DNA of 64,000 bases from Coprinellus micaceus (lineage: Eukaryota; Basidiomycota; Agaricomycetes; Agaricales; Psathyrellaceae), in contig OX596339.1 in the NCBI GenBank assembly GCA_951394405.1, positions 248,001 through 312,000 of the forward strand, written 5' to 3'. Shown one piece after another: positions 11,034 through 22,697 of this stretch (position 1 is the stretch's first letter; every line of letters begins with the position of its first letter). The notes below the pieces were generated by a model that did no database searches, was not told the origin of the DNA, and worked only from the letters and a program-made list of their open reading frames with translations. The translations under genes were made by a program, and so were the position numbers.

Positions 11034-12330
11034 CGCGATCGTGGCTTCAGTGGTGTCCCGGAAATGCTTGTGCACGTCAGCCTCATTGGGGTAAATTGTA
11101 TCTACAAATACGTCGATCCAGTGTTCTCGGCGACGAAGGGGTTGGAAACTCACCTCTCTGGGCAGCCATGTACAACTAGCCCGGATCTTGTGGGGTGACA
11201 GCAGAGAAGGCAGAGGAATTGGGAAGGGCGTCACAGGGCAGAGAAGCGATTTGCATCCCCGACTATATAGCCTTCGTGAGCGAGTGGTCGTAGGCCCGGG
11301 CCTCGTGCATTAGCGTCAAGAAAGGACACGCAATTAATTGTCCTCCCGAAGACCAGGGCGCCCAAGGCACGGGGCTCTGGTCGCGGTGGGTTCCTTCCGT
11401 GCTATTAAGTAACTCCTCTTATCAGTGAGGGGTCGAATGCTGATCGAGAGCGGGCGATATGAAAGAGATGCACCAGCACCCGAACAATGGCGGATAGGAG
11501 TCAGAACCGAGGTTAAATGAAACACTATCATCCTGGAAAATAGGCGCCCATACAGAAGCAGAGCCAAGGAAGCCTAGTTTGCTTTCTATTGGGGTTGCCT
11601 CGTTGTTTTCATGAATATGGGCACGAGGTCTGATGCATCGTTGGCGATCGGCTGAAATAAGCGCCGGAGAAGCCTCGTTTTTTTCAACGACCAGGCACAA
11701 AGTGTTTTGAATGCGTGTGTTTCGTAGAGCCGGCAGTGGTGTGTACGGAAAAGGAGCCTTGAGTGGGCGCCTTTCGTCAATCCACTCCACCCGCACGGAC
11801 ACGGGAACTGGAGCTCACCCCAGCCACCCAGATCCACCCATACCATGAGGCGCCGTAAAGTGCCCAATCCTCAGAACGCCGTTTGGTCCGTTGGAACCCA
11901 GTAGTTGCCCAGTACGTGCAATTTCGGCGTACGTCCCACCCGATCCTGACCCTGCGCCGTTCCCGGAAGCCAACCAGGGGAAACTGGGCAGCAGGAGAGC
12001 ATGGGAGGGACCTCGGCGGTTGTAGGTGTCCACCGCAGGAGGCTCAGTTTAGCATGTCGGGGTCGTGGTGACGGCGGCGAACGAGTTTCCCCGCCCACTA
12101 GATAACAGCGCAATTGCAAAGAAGTGTAGGGCCAAATGAATAGGGCCCACACACGAGCGACGAGATGGGTGTCGAGAGAGGAAGGGAAGAACCTGGTGGT
12201 GAGTCGTCATCGGGGAACCTTGAGATTAGATAAGATGGAGATATGGATATCTTATCTTGAAGTGCCAACAAAACAATTCGGTATCCGAGTCGCCTCAACA
12301 TTGAATATTCGCGGGTCTCTGGATGACCAC
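11034..12330. other. Intergenic region
   Basis: About 1.3 kb between the membrane-protein gene and the F-box relic. Only short overlapping frames in all phases; no domain, tRNA or repeat recognised. Confidence 0.35.
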
Positions 12331-13600
12331 CATGTCCGAGCACAACTACGTCTCTTACGCACCTTTGCGGCAACGCTTCGAGAAGAAACATGCCCCATCG
12401 CGACGGGAACTCGCTGAAATCGAGGGCTACCTCCCGTCTCCTTGGACAGCTTCTGGAATTCTCCACTAAAATCGACGAATTGAGAGCCCAGCAGTCGGCT
12501 TTGGAGGGGGTGGTGGACCCACTCGATGCTCCCCGGGGACCAATACACCGAATTTCCTACAAGAAATCTTCCGTCACTGTCTCCTAACCGACCACCTGCC
12601 CACCCTCAACAACTCTGAAGCGCCTCTCCTCGGAGTGCTCCTCACCCACGTGTACCACTCCTGGAGAGCCCTAGCACAGGGTATGCCCAGGCTCTGGTAG
12701 CACGTCCGAATGGTAGACCCCGGGGAAGCGAGGCGCGCGTTGAGTTCCACCGCGGACGCATCGAACGTTGGCTTACCTGCACGAGGCAGGAGGACTTGAC
12801 GTATACGAACTCCAGCGTCGACATGAACATGATAATGTCGCCTCCCTACCCCTTTCACAACGATTCACCCTTGCTCTAGTTCATGAAAACTCAGAAAACG
12901 CGTGTTGGAATTGAGATATTTACGATTAGCGCCCAACGCCATCCCAAGGAAGGCGTTCTTGGAATGCCCGAAACTGATGGCCGACCAGGAGCAGTTCTGG
13001 GTCAGGTCTGGGCCTGAGAATATCGAGACGAATGAGTGGGGCAACGAGAGTGTTGAGAAGATGGCGGAGTGACAGAGGTTGGTGCCGGATGACACGGTGC
13101 TCGAGGTATCGACGAACCTCGGAAATGATGGGAAAGGTAAGGCCATTCTACATTCGAGTCGTGAGTACGCTTAGCCTGACACACACTTCAGGCAAGCATC
13201 TTATGCGCCCTAAACTCCACAGTATCCGCTTCAACCGTTCGCAATGCGCTTTCGAGGGGATCAAGTGGCTTGTCGAACACCGGAACAATCGATCCCTGTT
13301 TCCCGCTGTGCGGCGATTCAACGCCTACCCTTCGACCTTCACACCACAGACCGCCCGACCTGGGTTCCGCGAAATCACCCAAGCCCCACAGCGCGTTCGT
13401 TGGAGGAGGAACTGGGGGATGAGGATTGATATCACGGTGCAGACGCGCCGTCACTGCGTTCAACGACTACACCCCTCGCGCATAAATCTGTCAAATTCAA
13501 GCCACAAATCCACAGAGTATGAAAAGGAGGTCTGTAGACGACGATGGCCCTACCGCAGCCTTGTTCTCGAACCCACGTCAGTAAGCACTCTGGTGTCAAT
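12331..13600 (+). pseudogene. Decayed F-box-like gene
   Basis: A plus-strand relic of the same F-box-like family as the genes at 251 and 2414. The remains appear in order but in different frames: an N-terminal part reading APLRQRFEKKHAPSRREL, a coiled coil (STKIDELRAQQSALEGVV), the core FLQEIFRHC-type segment around 12555 read through a frame change, and LGVLLTHVYHSWRALAQG at about 12630-12690. It then runs into an in-frame TAG where the family has the W of PQLWDR. Further on, EFHRGRIERWLTC (about 12745-12780) and a C-terminal stretch with RPKLHSIRFNRSQC (about 13205) remain. At least two frameshifts and several stops separate these pieces, so no functional protein is possible. It sits on the opposite strand to the intact copies. 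Confidence 0.6.
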
Positions 13601-14726
13601 ATTATCTCAATAGCCACCTGAGCTGGCTGGAGTGCATCGGGCCGTCTATGGTGGCCCGACATCACTTTGTTTTGCGAGAACAACAGTTATATGCCTGTGT
13701 CGATAGAAAAATGTAGCCAAGACTTGCACCCCGTATGATCACGGTATCTCAGGGACGCTTCTGTTTACAGGCATTCTCATGGCAGGGATGAAGACACAGC
13801 TGATGATGTCACGCGCTCTTGCGAACATTGTAAGATCAATCAGACAGGGATGGGTTCGCAACATGGGCAAGCCTCACCTCAACGATCAACGTCGCATTCG
13901 ATACCCCGGATTGTAAGGGGCGTTGCACATGGGGGTAGGTCTTCGTACAGGTTCCTGTGTCAAGATATCCCCTCCTTGCTTGCATTGTCATCGAAGGACG
14001 CCTTCTCGAAGCGATCATATTTCACAGGTTGGGGCCACTACCCATCCTTGCGTAGCGTTGGCCGGGTCCGGCTAGCTATGAAAGTATGGCGGCCAGGAGA
14101 ACACGCGTACGGGCGCTAGTGCTGACCTCCCAGCTAAGGATTGGTCGCATGTATCATGAGAATATCGGAATCACCAGACTTGGTTCGAAGGTCAAGTGAG
14201 CAATCGATTTTGAGCTTGTCAAGAATAGACGAGACCACCGAGCCCTTACGAGGCTGTAGCGGGAGTGTAATGGAGCTCGCCATGGTCAATCATTCACGAA
14301 TTGGGCTCGTGTTCTTCGAACAGAGTCTTTCACATTCCAACAGGAACTCAGATCTTTTAAGTCCTACCAGACGGTCGATGCTGCCTAGATGCCAAATCAT
14401 TGCTCCCCTTAGCGCTTGGGGCGGTCTTCCTGCATCTGTGGGGCACTGCCAGGCTTCAGATAGTGTTCGGCTCTGGACGACTTAGGACAATAGATCGAAT
14501 ACGACGGTCTTCCAACAATTTTGACAGAAAGGGAGCACGGCTGACAGACTTTCAGCTCGGAATACAGGGCTGGACCCCTCAACTGCCACTCTTCATATAG
14601 GTTCCAGGCAGCTCCGCATGAACCAGGGGCAAATGTATGTGATTAGGGAGTCGTGAGTAACAATGGTGGCGAGGATAAAAGTATTTACAGCAAGAACTAC
14701 ATAGGGTCATCGTCAGTTGGATGTTT
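13601..14726. other. Intergenic region
   Basis: About 1.1 kb with short frames on both strands, none with a recognisable motif. The right end should contain the 3' untranslated region of the DUF6698 gene. Confidence 0.35.
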
Positions 14727-15882
14727 AGTTGGCGTCTTCCCTTCGCTTGGCTGCGCGTTTTTCTTTGATCTTGAAAAGGGCGCTGTTCGCCGGGACTGCC
14801 CGCCTCACGTTCGAAAAAGAGGGGAAAACTTGCCGATTCCACCACAGCATGAGGTCCTTCACTTCGACTTGCTCTTCTGGGTCTTCGAAAAGTTCGAGAA
14901 CCGAAGTGTAGAACGTCTCCGAATCCGTCTCCTTGTCGGTACGACAAAAGACGCTTGCCGAGGTTAGAGAGAAACGAAGCTAAGGCGGCTGCTTTAATAC
15001 CTCAAGTATAACTCAATTTCAAGGACCTCACCTGGGTTGCGACGTATGCGATAGATGCTGGGGTAACGGACGTCATACCGTGAATTGGAGCGTTGCCGGA
15101 GCGGGTCGCCTTGGGGCCATCGTCGACAGAGTTAGGGGACGTGCTTGTAAGCCTAGTAACCGGGTCAACGTTAATTGGCGTTGGAGGTGAAGCATTTGAA
15201 CGCACAGAAACAAGCAACTTGCTTCGAAACAACCCTTTCCATGGCTCCTCAGGGTCGTATGTTTCATCCCGATAGACGAAGATGGGCCAATGGTTGCCGG
15301 GAATGATGAGTTCCCTATCTTTCAGCTGCCTTCTGGTCCTACGACACCATCATGGATCACATGCACAGGTAGGGAGTGAAATATGCACTCACTCGGGATC
15401 CGACCAGTCAATACCAGGGGGACAAAGGAGAAACCCTGTCCTCTCGTGGTTGAAGCCTCTGTCCAGCTTGATGTTACGAGCCAGGGCAGGCTTCAGCAAC
15501 TCCCCATGTGGCACGATCCAATCGATGATGATAGACTTAAGGCTCTTAGTATCGTCAGATCGTGCGCTGGAGGCCCCCTTCTGCAACTGAACACAACTTG
15601 AGCGGGGGTTGACCGGGCGGGGAACAGAACGCACCAAATTTGCAACCTCAAGAATAGTGCCGTCGTCCGCATCTTCTGACAAAAGCCGGTCTTCCAGCCC
15701 CGGCACAAGCTTGAGGAGCTTGCGATATACCCGCTGTTCGCGTCGCTCTCTAGATAGGCTGGATCATAGGCATCATGCTCGTCGTATTGTGAAAGCACAG
15801 GGTAGAGAATGTACGTACTGTTGAGTTTCTGGAGCCCCGTCTCCATGAGAACCAAGCCCAGCCAGAAGCAGGGCATGGACAT
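14727..15882 (-). CDS. DUF6698-family protein (5' end uncertain)
   Basis: A spliced minus-strand gene of a family I recall as DUF6698, common in Agaricomycetes and often near transposons. From the ATG at 15882 (MSMPCFWLGLVLM) the first exon reads to LQKLNST; an intron with donor GTACATTC restores ERREQRVYRKLLKLVPGL. Next come LQKGASSARSDDTKSLK, the core DWIVPHGELLKPALARN, FNHERTGFLLCPPGIDWS, then NHWPIFVYRDETYDPEEP, RSGNAPIHGMTSVTPASIAY, and a C-terminal ETFYTSVLELFEDPEEQ ... DLMLWWNRQVFP ... SALFKIKEKRAAKRRED. The stop is the TAA at 14729-14727. Other members, as I recall them, have a longer N-terminus, so an upstream exon may be missed or lost. No enzymatic motif is visible; the function of the family is unknown. 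Confidence 0.7.
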
Positions 15883-16401
15883 TGGCGAAGGCGAAAACTG
15901 ATCTACCGAAGTGTCGTCCGTGATGAATCAGGGGATCAGCTTGGGTCCTGACCGATACAGCAGTGAGAGAGGGAACCTATACAAAGGGGCATCCAAACAT
16001 ATGGGCGCTTACGGGGACCGAGCTCGAGAGAGGTTCCAGGACGTTTCAAGTTCCTGCCCGACCGCGTAAGTTCCTTGTTACTGCTGGACTCAGCCATGGG
16101 GATCAATTTGTCTTCTGATGTTGCGGTTCAAGTCTCAGCTTCTTATATATGCGTTTTCCCTCGTTTGATTGCCGGTGACTTACGGTGTTGTCACCTTCCG
16201 TATTCGAACATTATTTTAGCGCCCGATCGGCTGTTGCGAGCGCTCACTTGGCAACTGTTGGAAGTGGTCAATTGACAGCCTAGGCCCTAGACTTGATATT
16301 GGTGCAGTGCTATATGTGACTGTATCCCACACGGTGATGAGCCTGTGTATGGGGAATGTTTAAGGCCCCATAGTATCAACATCTGCACACTGTCTATCCA
16401 T
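15883..16401. other. Intergenic region
   Basis: Lies upstream of the DUF6698 start. A missing 5' exon could be here (in-frame sequence TDDTSVDQFSPSP precedes the ATG), otherwise nothing is recognised. Confidence 0.3.
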
Positions 16402-16474
16402 AGGGTGGTAGCTCAGTGGTAGAGCGTCCAGTCTAGTCAACGGATGGTCCCAGGTTTGATTCCTGGTCACTCCA
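16402..16474 (+). tRNA. tRNA-like sequence, probably a degenerate tRNA gene
   Basis: A 73-nt stretch with a textbook A-box/D-arm (TAGCTCAGTGGTAGAGC, 16409-16425), a T-arm with 5-bp stem CCAGG/CCTGG around loop TTTGATT (a close match to the B box GGTTCGANTCC), and an acceptor stem AGGGTGG/TCACTCC that pairs at 6 of 7 positions including wobbles, with discriminator A. The anticodon arm is the problem: the sequence between the D- and T-arms does not fold into a standard 5-bp stem with a 7-nt loop, so the anticodon cannot be read. It may be a pseudogene or a diverged copy. Confidence 0.45.
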
Positions 16475-16905
16475 ATACTTTAACAGCAACAGGCTCACCA
16501 ATCTGTCTCGGTGTTACCTCTTGGTAAGAAACTATCGTTTTAACGATTGAGCTCCCTCTCGTTGAATACTGACCAACTTTCTAGGACTATGCAGTTCCCT
16601 CAACGTCAAAATCCCGCCTGCTTGTCAACTCTTCGGAAGGGCTGGAAGCCAAATGAGTAGTAACCGGCGACCGCGTTTAGTGACCGACTTCTGAGAGCAG
16701 CCATGACTAGCGTTGGGCTAGTGGCGACTTGCCGACCGTCCGGCCTTTTAAGTCAAGGAATTGTAAACTTCTTTAGTGATTGCAGCTCTTCCAGCGTTGC
16801 TACTGGCGGTGTATATTGTGGGGTTGGCGTATAAATACGCTCTAACTTCCGGGTTACTGGCCCCACGCACCCCACTGCCTGAGTTCAACTGACTGCCCCC
16901 GCACC

Positions 16906-18219
16906 ATGTCTTCCCCAAATCCCTTCCGACTTCATTCCACACGGACCAATGCTGGGTCGTCACCCATGTCTGAGAGGGAGTGCTCGCCTACTACTACAAC
17001 TACCCTTGTATTCAAGGACATCCCTCGCATCCCTAACATCACCCTTCGTAGGGGGTCGTACCGAATTACCGTTGGCCCTTACTCGAGGAAGCACGCCTTT
17101 GTTACGGGTCACTTGGGCACCCCTTCAACAAAGAATAGGATGACCACCCACTACCACAGCCGGGATTTCCGTGACACCAAGGGTAAGTACTACAACTGGC
17201 TCAAGCTCCTGGGTAATCAATTGAACGGCCTTTCCAACGCGTTGTACATAGATTCGGGGTTTGATCCACTTCAAGTTGGTGAAGGACACCTCATGACCAT
17301 GAAGAAACCGCTGGAGTTTGCCCCACCCTCTGTAGGGCGCTGTCCCTTTCAGTCTGGCCCACGCATCGCTCCCCACGAAACGAGTACGTATCTGGACCCT
17401 TATAAGCCCTTTCTCAATATGATGTGACCCTATCTGACCGTGTTTATTCAAAGCCACGCCGGGATTGTCTCTACTCGCAAACCTGATAGCTACCCCAGGA
17501 GACATCCCCGGTCAGCTTCCGCCGTTGAAGGCCACCCGTTCCTTCCGTGAATTAGATGATGGGGTTGGCGAATCACCGGATGATATCTCGGACTTCAGTG
17601 ATTCCGACAAGTCGTTGGAGTACCCCGGTGAGCCAGGGCTGATGGTCCTCACATTTGTTAATTGGGGAAAGGGCTGACATTCCGTTACAGATGCAGGTGG
17701 GGAACAAGTCTCCAACTTACCCCAGCTCACTGTCCAGTCTGGTCATAGAGCGGTTCCGGCTGAGCTGGAGCATGGCAGATATCCATTCTCCAAACACAGG
17801 CCCGGTGCATTCAGGACCTTCGTCTCTCCCAAAGGTGAGTTCCATCCTTGACGCCATTGTATTTCGCCGTTGCCTCTGGCAAGCCAATTAAAGTAATCAT
17901 TCCTGACCTGCCCATCGCCGCAGGTCGACCTCTGGATGCATTCTTTCTTCGCCAAGCTGGTATCCAAATTTACTACCCAACATCAAGCACCCATCTCTCC
18001 AACCCCCGACTCCTTCGCGAGTCCCTCATTTCAACGACGGGTATCACTCTGGTCGAGTTCGGGAAGATCTACAAGGCCTGCTATGATTGCAGTTGCTATG
18101 TCTACGCTGTTCGACCATCCAAACATTCTTGCTATGCTGGCGAGGTTGATGTTAAGGGGACCGGATTCTGCTTGTTTTCTTACCTCTATTCAGACAAGTA
18201 TGGCGGTTTGACTATGTGA
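16906..18219 (+). CDS. Unrecognised spliced protein, 363 aa
   Basis: Four exons (16906-17383, 17454-17627, 17691-17834, 17924-18219) join in phase to 363 aa. The start codon opens MSSPNPFRLHSTRTN. Splice junctions give APHETTTPGLSLLANL, LEYPDAGGEQVSNLPQ and FVSPKGRPLDAFFLRQ, and the final exon ends SYLYSDKYGGLTM. The N-terminal half is basic with aromatic patches (RRGSYRITVGPYSRKHAF; KGKYYNWLKLLGNQLNG). A middle acidic/serine stretch (ESPDDISDFSDSDKSLE) is followed by a hydrophobic C-terminal part with several Cys and Tyr (IYKACYDCSCYVYAV). I do not recognise a family. The consistent phase across three introns is the main support that it is a gene. A TATAAATA-like sequence lies about 75 bp upstream of the start (16829-16836). 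Confidence 0.6.
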
Positions 18220-18490
18220 GATCTCGAGAAGGTTTATCACGCCTGCGAGACCTGTCTTCGCATCTTCCCCTCTGCTCTCTCTCCCTATCATTGCTGCTCT
18301 TGATTGAAAACTGTTTGCACTCCTCCAAGGGACGTGTAGCTGGGGCGTTACTTTCACCTAAACATACTTTCTTACTTTCTTGTCATGCACATACAGCGCC
18401 ATTGCCAATACAGCGATTTCGAATAAATTAGGGAGTGGACAATGTAAAATGGCTTGGTGATTACAGAAGGTGGAGACCAGGAACAAGTGA

Positions 18491-19264
18491 CTACAGATTT
18501 TGATGAAAGGGATACAAAAAATAGAAATACCGAGGGCCACAGGCCCCCGTATGAAACTTGCCCAAGACATCTTTGAATAAGGAAGAAGTGAATGAAGGGA
18601 AGCTGTAAAAAGTTCGGCCAAGAGATTGATATGGGTGCATGGTATCGGCAAGGGGTCTTCGGAATGCGCGTTGACCGGCGCTGTGGAGCATGTATTGAGA
18701 AATCTTGAACTCCAGGTGAGACGGGAATCGCACTCCTGGGTTGTGAGAGTCCCCCGGGCCAAATGAAAGCTGCGTGAGCCTTAACCCAATTGAACCGTTT
18801 TCTTTTTCAAGCCTTTGGATCCGCTGCATCAACCCCATGCACTCCGTAAGCTTCATCCCCAGTTCAACTTCAGATCGCTCGATGTCCGAGTGGACCTCGG
18901 AGCGTCGCAACGTCAATTGAATCTGCTCTACATCCACAGCAGTGAAGGGCTATAGTAGTCCAGGATATGATGGTATCATGATCAGCAAGGGCCCCGGAGA
19001 CGGGAATGGGAAGCTCACATCCGGAGAAGCAGAGGGGTATATTCCCTTCCGAGGCTCTTGCCCTGAGGGAGAGTTGCTATCGGAGCACCTTGCTGGGTCG
19101 CCACGCTTGATCTCGCGAAAGGCCTCGAGCGAACCTACATCGTCGCAAAGTTCACTCTCACGCGGGAACGCCGGAGGTGATCCGCCGTCCGACGAGGGCT
19201 CAGACAGATCGCTTTCAAAGGACTCTTCAGACGAATCGTCGTTGGATGAGCCCTCGGGCGACAT
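18491..19264 (-). CDS. Small acidic coiled-coil protein, unrecognised
   Basis: Two exons, 19264-19019 and 18949-18491, join in phase to 234 aa. The first exon is very rich in Ser, Asp and Glu (MSPEGSSNDDSSEESFESDL) and low in complexity. The intron (GTGAGC ... CTACTATAG) joins SASPD to PFTAVDVEQIQ. The second exon starts with a coiled coil (RSEVELGMKLTECMGLMQRI, then RLEKENGSIGLRL), followed by a tail without family resemblance. The gene converges with the one ending at 18219, leaving about 270 bp between the two stops. No function can be assigned. Confidence 0.5.
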
Positions 19265-19402
19265 TTCGTCAAAGGTAACTCGGGGGAAAGCGTTGAACTA
19301 ATTGAGCGTGCCCTAAGTCGATGTTTCTTGAATATTTTTGGGAGGACGTACATTTTGGCAGTGTAAAATGGGGTGTCCGAGCATTTGGGGGGAAAGGAGG
19401 GC

Positions 19403-19871
19403 TAAGGCATGTCACGAGTGCACCCACAGGTTGACCTGGATCTGTGGGGCAGGTACCTGCAGAAAATTATGCCTTACCTGGATCTGTGCAGGTATTTTCC
19501 CACGGGTCACCTGTACCTGCGAGTCCAGGTTGTCACAGGTCAGGTCGCAGGTAATAGTGCAGGTGCCAAGCATAGTATAGGGCAAATACTAGTGTACACC
19601 CCCCAAAAATGGTATCTAACATTGTACATACACCTAAACTACATCACACAACTCACTAATGCAGTCATACAGACCCAATATTACTTCCAGTGGTGACATC
19701 TGGCCCAGATGTTTGCACCATGCAAGTACCTGTGGTTTCAGGGCTGCGACCTGGATCTGTACAGGTTTGTTCCCACGGGTTACCTGGACTTGCAGGTCAA
19801 GTTTCCCACGGGTATTCCCACAGGTCTACCTGCAAGTACCCACAGGTAGCCCGGACTCGTGACATGCCTTA
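19403..19871. mobile_element. hAT-like MITE with perfect 8-bp target duplication
   Basis: A 469-bp non-coding element bounded by 17-bp perfect terminal inverted repeats (TAAGGCATGTCACGAGT at 19403-19419 and its reverse complement at 19855-19871). It is flanked by a perfect 8-bp direct repeat AGGAGGGC at 19395-19402 and 19872-19879, the target-site duplication. An 8-bp duplication together with the terminal TAAGG (fits the hAT rule YARNG) points to the hAT superfamily. The interior is packed with the pentamer CAGGT and its complement ACCTG, clustered in the outer thirds (19425-19575 and 19720-19855), as expected for subterminal transposase-binding motifs. It encodes nothing, so it needs a transposase from elsewhere. 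The intact ends and duplication suggest recent movement. Confidence 0.85.
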
Positions 19872-19879
19872 AGGAGGGC

Positions 19880-22309
19880 TGCTGAAGGGGAGTGGAGCTC
19901 GAAGGCGGATAGGAGAGGAGACTATATAGCACTAACTGGCTCCTGGTAGGGAAGGATGGGCATGCCAAGGAAAAGGGTCAACAGGTGTCAACACACAGTC
20001 CCCTAGACTCGCTTACGTGTACTACGTCCCACGGCAGCGTTGGCTCAGAGGCGAAGAGTATGCCCTGAGCTTGCGTTGAAGGGGACAGAAGGCTCCATCT
20101 TCTCGCACTTCGGGAAGTCCGCATCTCACAAATTTGGGAAAGTATACCTTACCAAAACAGCCTTGTTGGACTGCTTGCTATCCTCTGGAACCACCAAGGG
20201 CCGAATTATTTCTGACGTCTGAGCTTAATGTGACTTGGACTTCAGGACCTCTTTGAGCCTAGAATTGCCAGACTCATCGACTCGATATAGGCTCCTCCTT
20301 GCACTGGCACGACTGCGATCGGCCTCAGCTGGTGTATGACCCGGGCAATTTCCGAATGATTCCTAAAGTTGAAGGACTGGCTTCGAAAGTCTGGAAGGGT
20401 ACTGGCAGGGGATGAGTCCACTAATGCAGGCACGCTTTTCAGCCTCACTGGACAGTGGCGGGCGTCGTTCAATGTGTGCATCAAATTTTGCCAGATGCTA
20501 CTCCATCTGAGTTGACTCGGACCTGCTCTGACCTACGAAGCGTTGGGAAATGGATTGATGGGACTGCTTGACGCGATGGCCACTGTTTAAGTACCTCCCT
20601 AAGCTTACCAGCTCTGATGGACATCAGTATGGTTACAAACTCCCACTGGCAGTCCTAGAGTCGTTCGGCCATGATGCATTTGAGGATGCTTGAGGATGGC
20701 GCTGGTTAAACCCTAACCCTGTGCATCTTACTTTCCCAAGCTTTCCCAAGCCGGACTCCTACTGAACTCAACCACCACGACTGCCGTCGCTGCACCACCA
20801 CACTGGCAGCTGAAGGGCGGTAACATTAGAAGGCGGGGGCTTGGGTATGCGATTTCATCGTCTACGTGCTGGCGCTGGGTCCGCACGTTGACGCCGCCGC
20901 CTTGGGCAAATCTGCGAGTTCTAGCACACCATCTCCGTTACGGCTCACCTGGTGCCTTGAGACAGGCGAGCGTTATCTACCCATTACAGTCATATGTACG
21001 AGTGCGGCTTTCGATGCATGCTGGACAGACGAGGCGTAGAAGGATCACCGCAGACTGTGGAGGCCAAGTGAGTTCGTACATCATATTGTTGCATAGCACT
21101 AATTAGTGTGCCCTCTAGCCTTGTCTGCTTGCATTCACTTCTCACATCGCCACTTACATAGAACCAAGCCTTCGGTCAACTCAGCACTCCTTTCAAACTG
21201 CGAAATCACATTGTGTTCACGTTGTATTCCAAGTCCAAGTCCAGAACCTCCAATGGCAAGCCCATCTCAGTTTGAATCCCAACATCATAGCCCATCAGTC
21301 AATTCAACCCCACACCTAGCACTTGTGAGTTGTGCACTAGCATTGATGAAGCAAACAAAAGCAGATGGCTCATTCACCTCCAGCTCACCGCCGCCCGTGT
21401 TGACTCGGACGCCCCCTCCTCCTGACAACTCTTCTTGAGAACCCATGATATCGTCCAGCTAGCCTATGTCTCCACACAACGAAGACCTAATTCTCACAAT
21501 CCTCCCAAATGACGGGCGCCCGTGAAATGCGAACACCTGTGGAACGAACCTCAACAGTGCTGAAGGCCCAATTGCGAGAGACAAGACTCGTTGCGGACTT
21601 CGGGACCGTGTATGGAGAGCAGGATTCAGGGTAGAGCCGTCGTTCTCTACATAGGAGGGTGGATTATGTGTGGTGAACAGGAGGGCGTTTCTTGTTGCCC
21701 AGCGGCCGTCAAGCTATGCCCCGCATTGGCGACCTTAGTGGGACGAACTTGAAGGGGAGAGAGACCGGGCTGCAGGAGAACTTGGACAGAAGGAAAGGGC
21801 AGTCGTAGTGAGCTGCCTGGGTCTATTCACTGCTTCATACGATCTCGACGTCCATTACCCTCCATGTATCATCATTCAGCCCTCACCCTCACTTGTGCCT
21901 TCATGTGTCATTCTCATCGCTACTACAACTTCAACTTCAACTGGGAAAGCCTATCCTTTTGCCTCAGTCTTCAGTGCCTCAAAACCCGGAAAGTGACAGA
22001 CAAACAACAACGAACCGACAACGGACGAGGTTTAGCCCCACGCAATATGGGCTTCCTAAGAGACGGTCTTTGGAGGGTTGGGGTGTGGGCTTGGTGGTGG
22101 TTTGGTCCTATCCATTCCAGGAGGTACGTCGCCGTTCTCAAGGGGCGCCGTCCCCCGTTCGCTATGGGACATTGATCCACCATAACCCATCATAAACACA
22201 GGACGTTCCCCCCTCCTCTTTACGGCTGAGAAAATACTCATGATTTTACCCATTTCCACTGAGGCGCAGGGCTATATTCAAGGTCCAGCCTGATCGTACA
22301 TTGGCGGCT
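19880..22309. other. Long gene-poor region left of the copia element
   Basis: About 2.4 kb without a convincing gene. One stretch at 20575-20694 on the plus strand reads like a real exon (LTRWPLFKYLPKLTSSDG, then YKLPLAVLESFGHDAFEDA and a stop) but has no start and no partner I could find, so it may be a gene fragment. The rest shows only short low-complexity frames. Confidence 0.35.
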
Positions 22310-22314
22310 AGTTT

Positions 22315-22697
22315 TGTTAGAAGACAATGCTCATGTCAACTCTATCTCTACAAAGAATACCTCTATTTCGAACGTTTTACTTATCTTCTATTGTTCTACA
22401 GAGAACAACAACCACCTTGTATTATTCCCATTATACTCGCACTTATTGTTCTCTTATCTCCACCTTATCTCCATTCACTGCTATTGTTCTCTACTTATGG
22501 AACGTCTATTGTTCTTTCTTATTGTTCTGTATATAGGTTATCTATTGTTCTCTACAGTATATAGTCCACACTGTAAGTGGGTGAGTCCCCATCGAACTCT
22601 CCCCACTTACAGGTGCGTATCTTGTATACCCTACTTACTTTCAATCTAACATCGAACTCTCCCCACTTACAGTGGGTCATACTTGCATCGTTCTACA
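22315..22697 (+). repeat. 5' LTR of the copia element
   Basis: 383 bp, begins TG and ends CA. It contains two near copies of CATCGAACTCTCCCCACTTA, and the string CACTGTAAGTGGG with its inverse CCCACTTACAGTG, which could fold as a hairpin in the transcript. Short frames inside are not genes. Confidence 0.95.

Noticed and set aside
22301..22649. Small proteins encoded inside the LTRs (also at 40719-41115)
   Set aside because: Low-complexity Leu/Tyr/Ser frames that occur in both LTR copies; LTRs are not expected to code.
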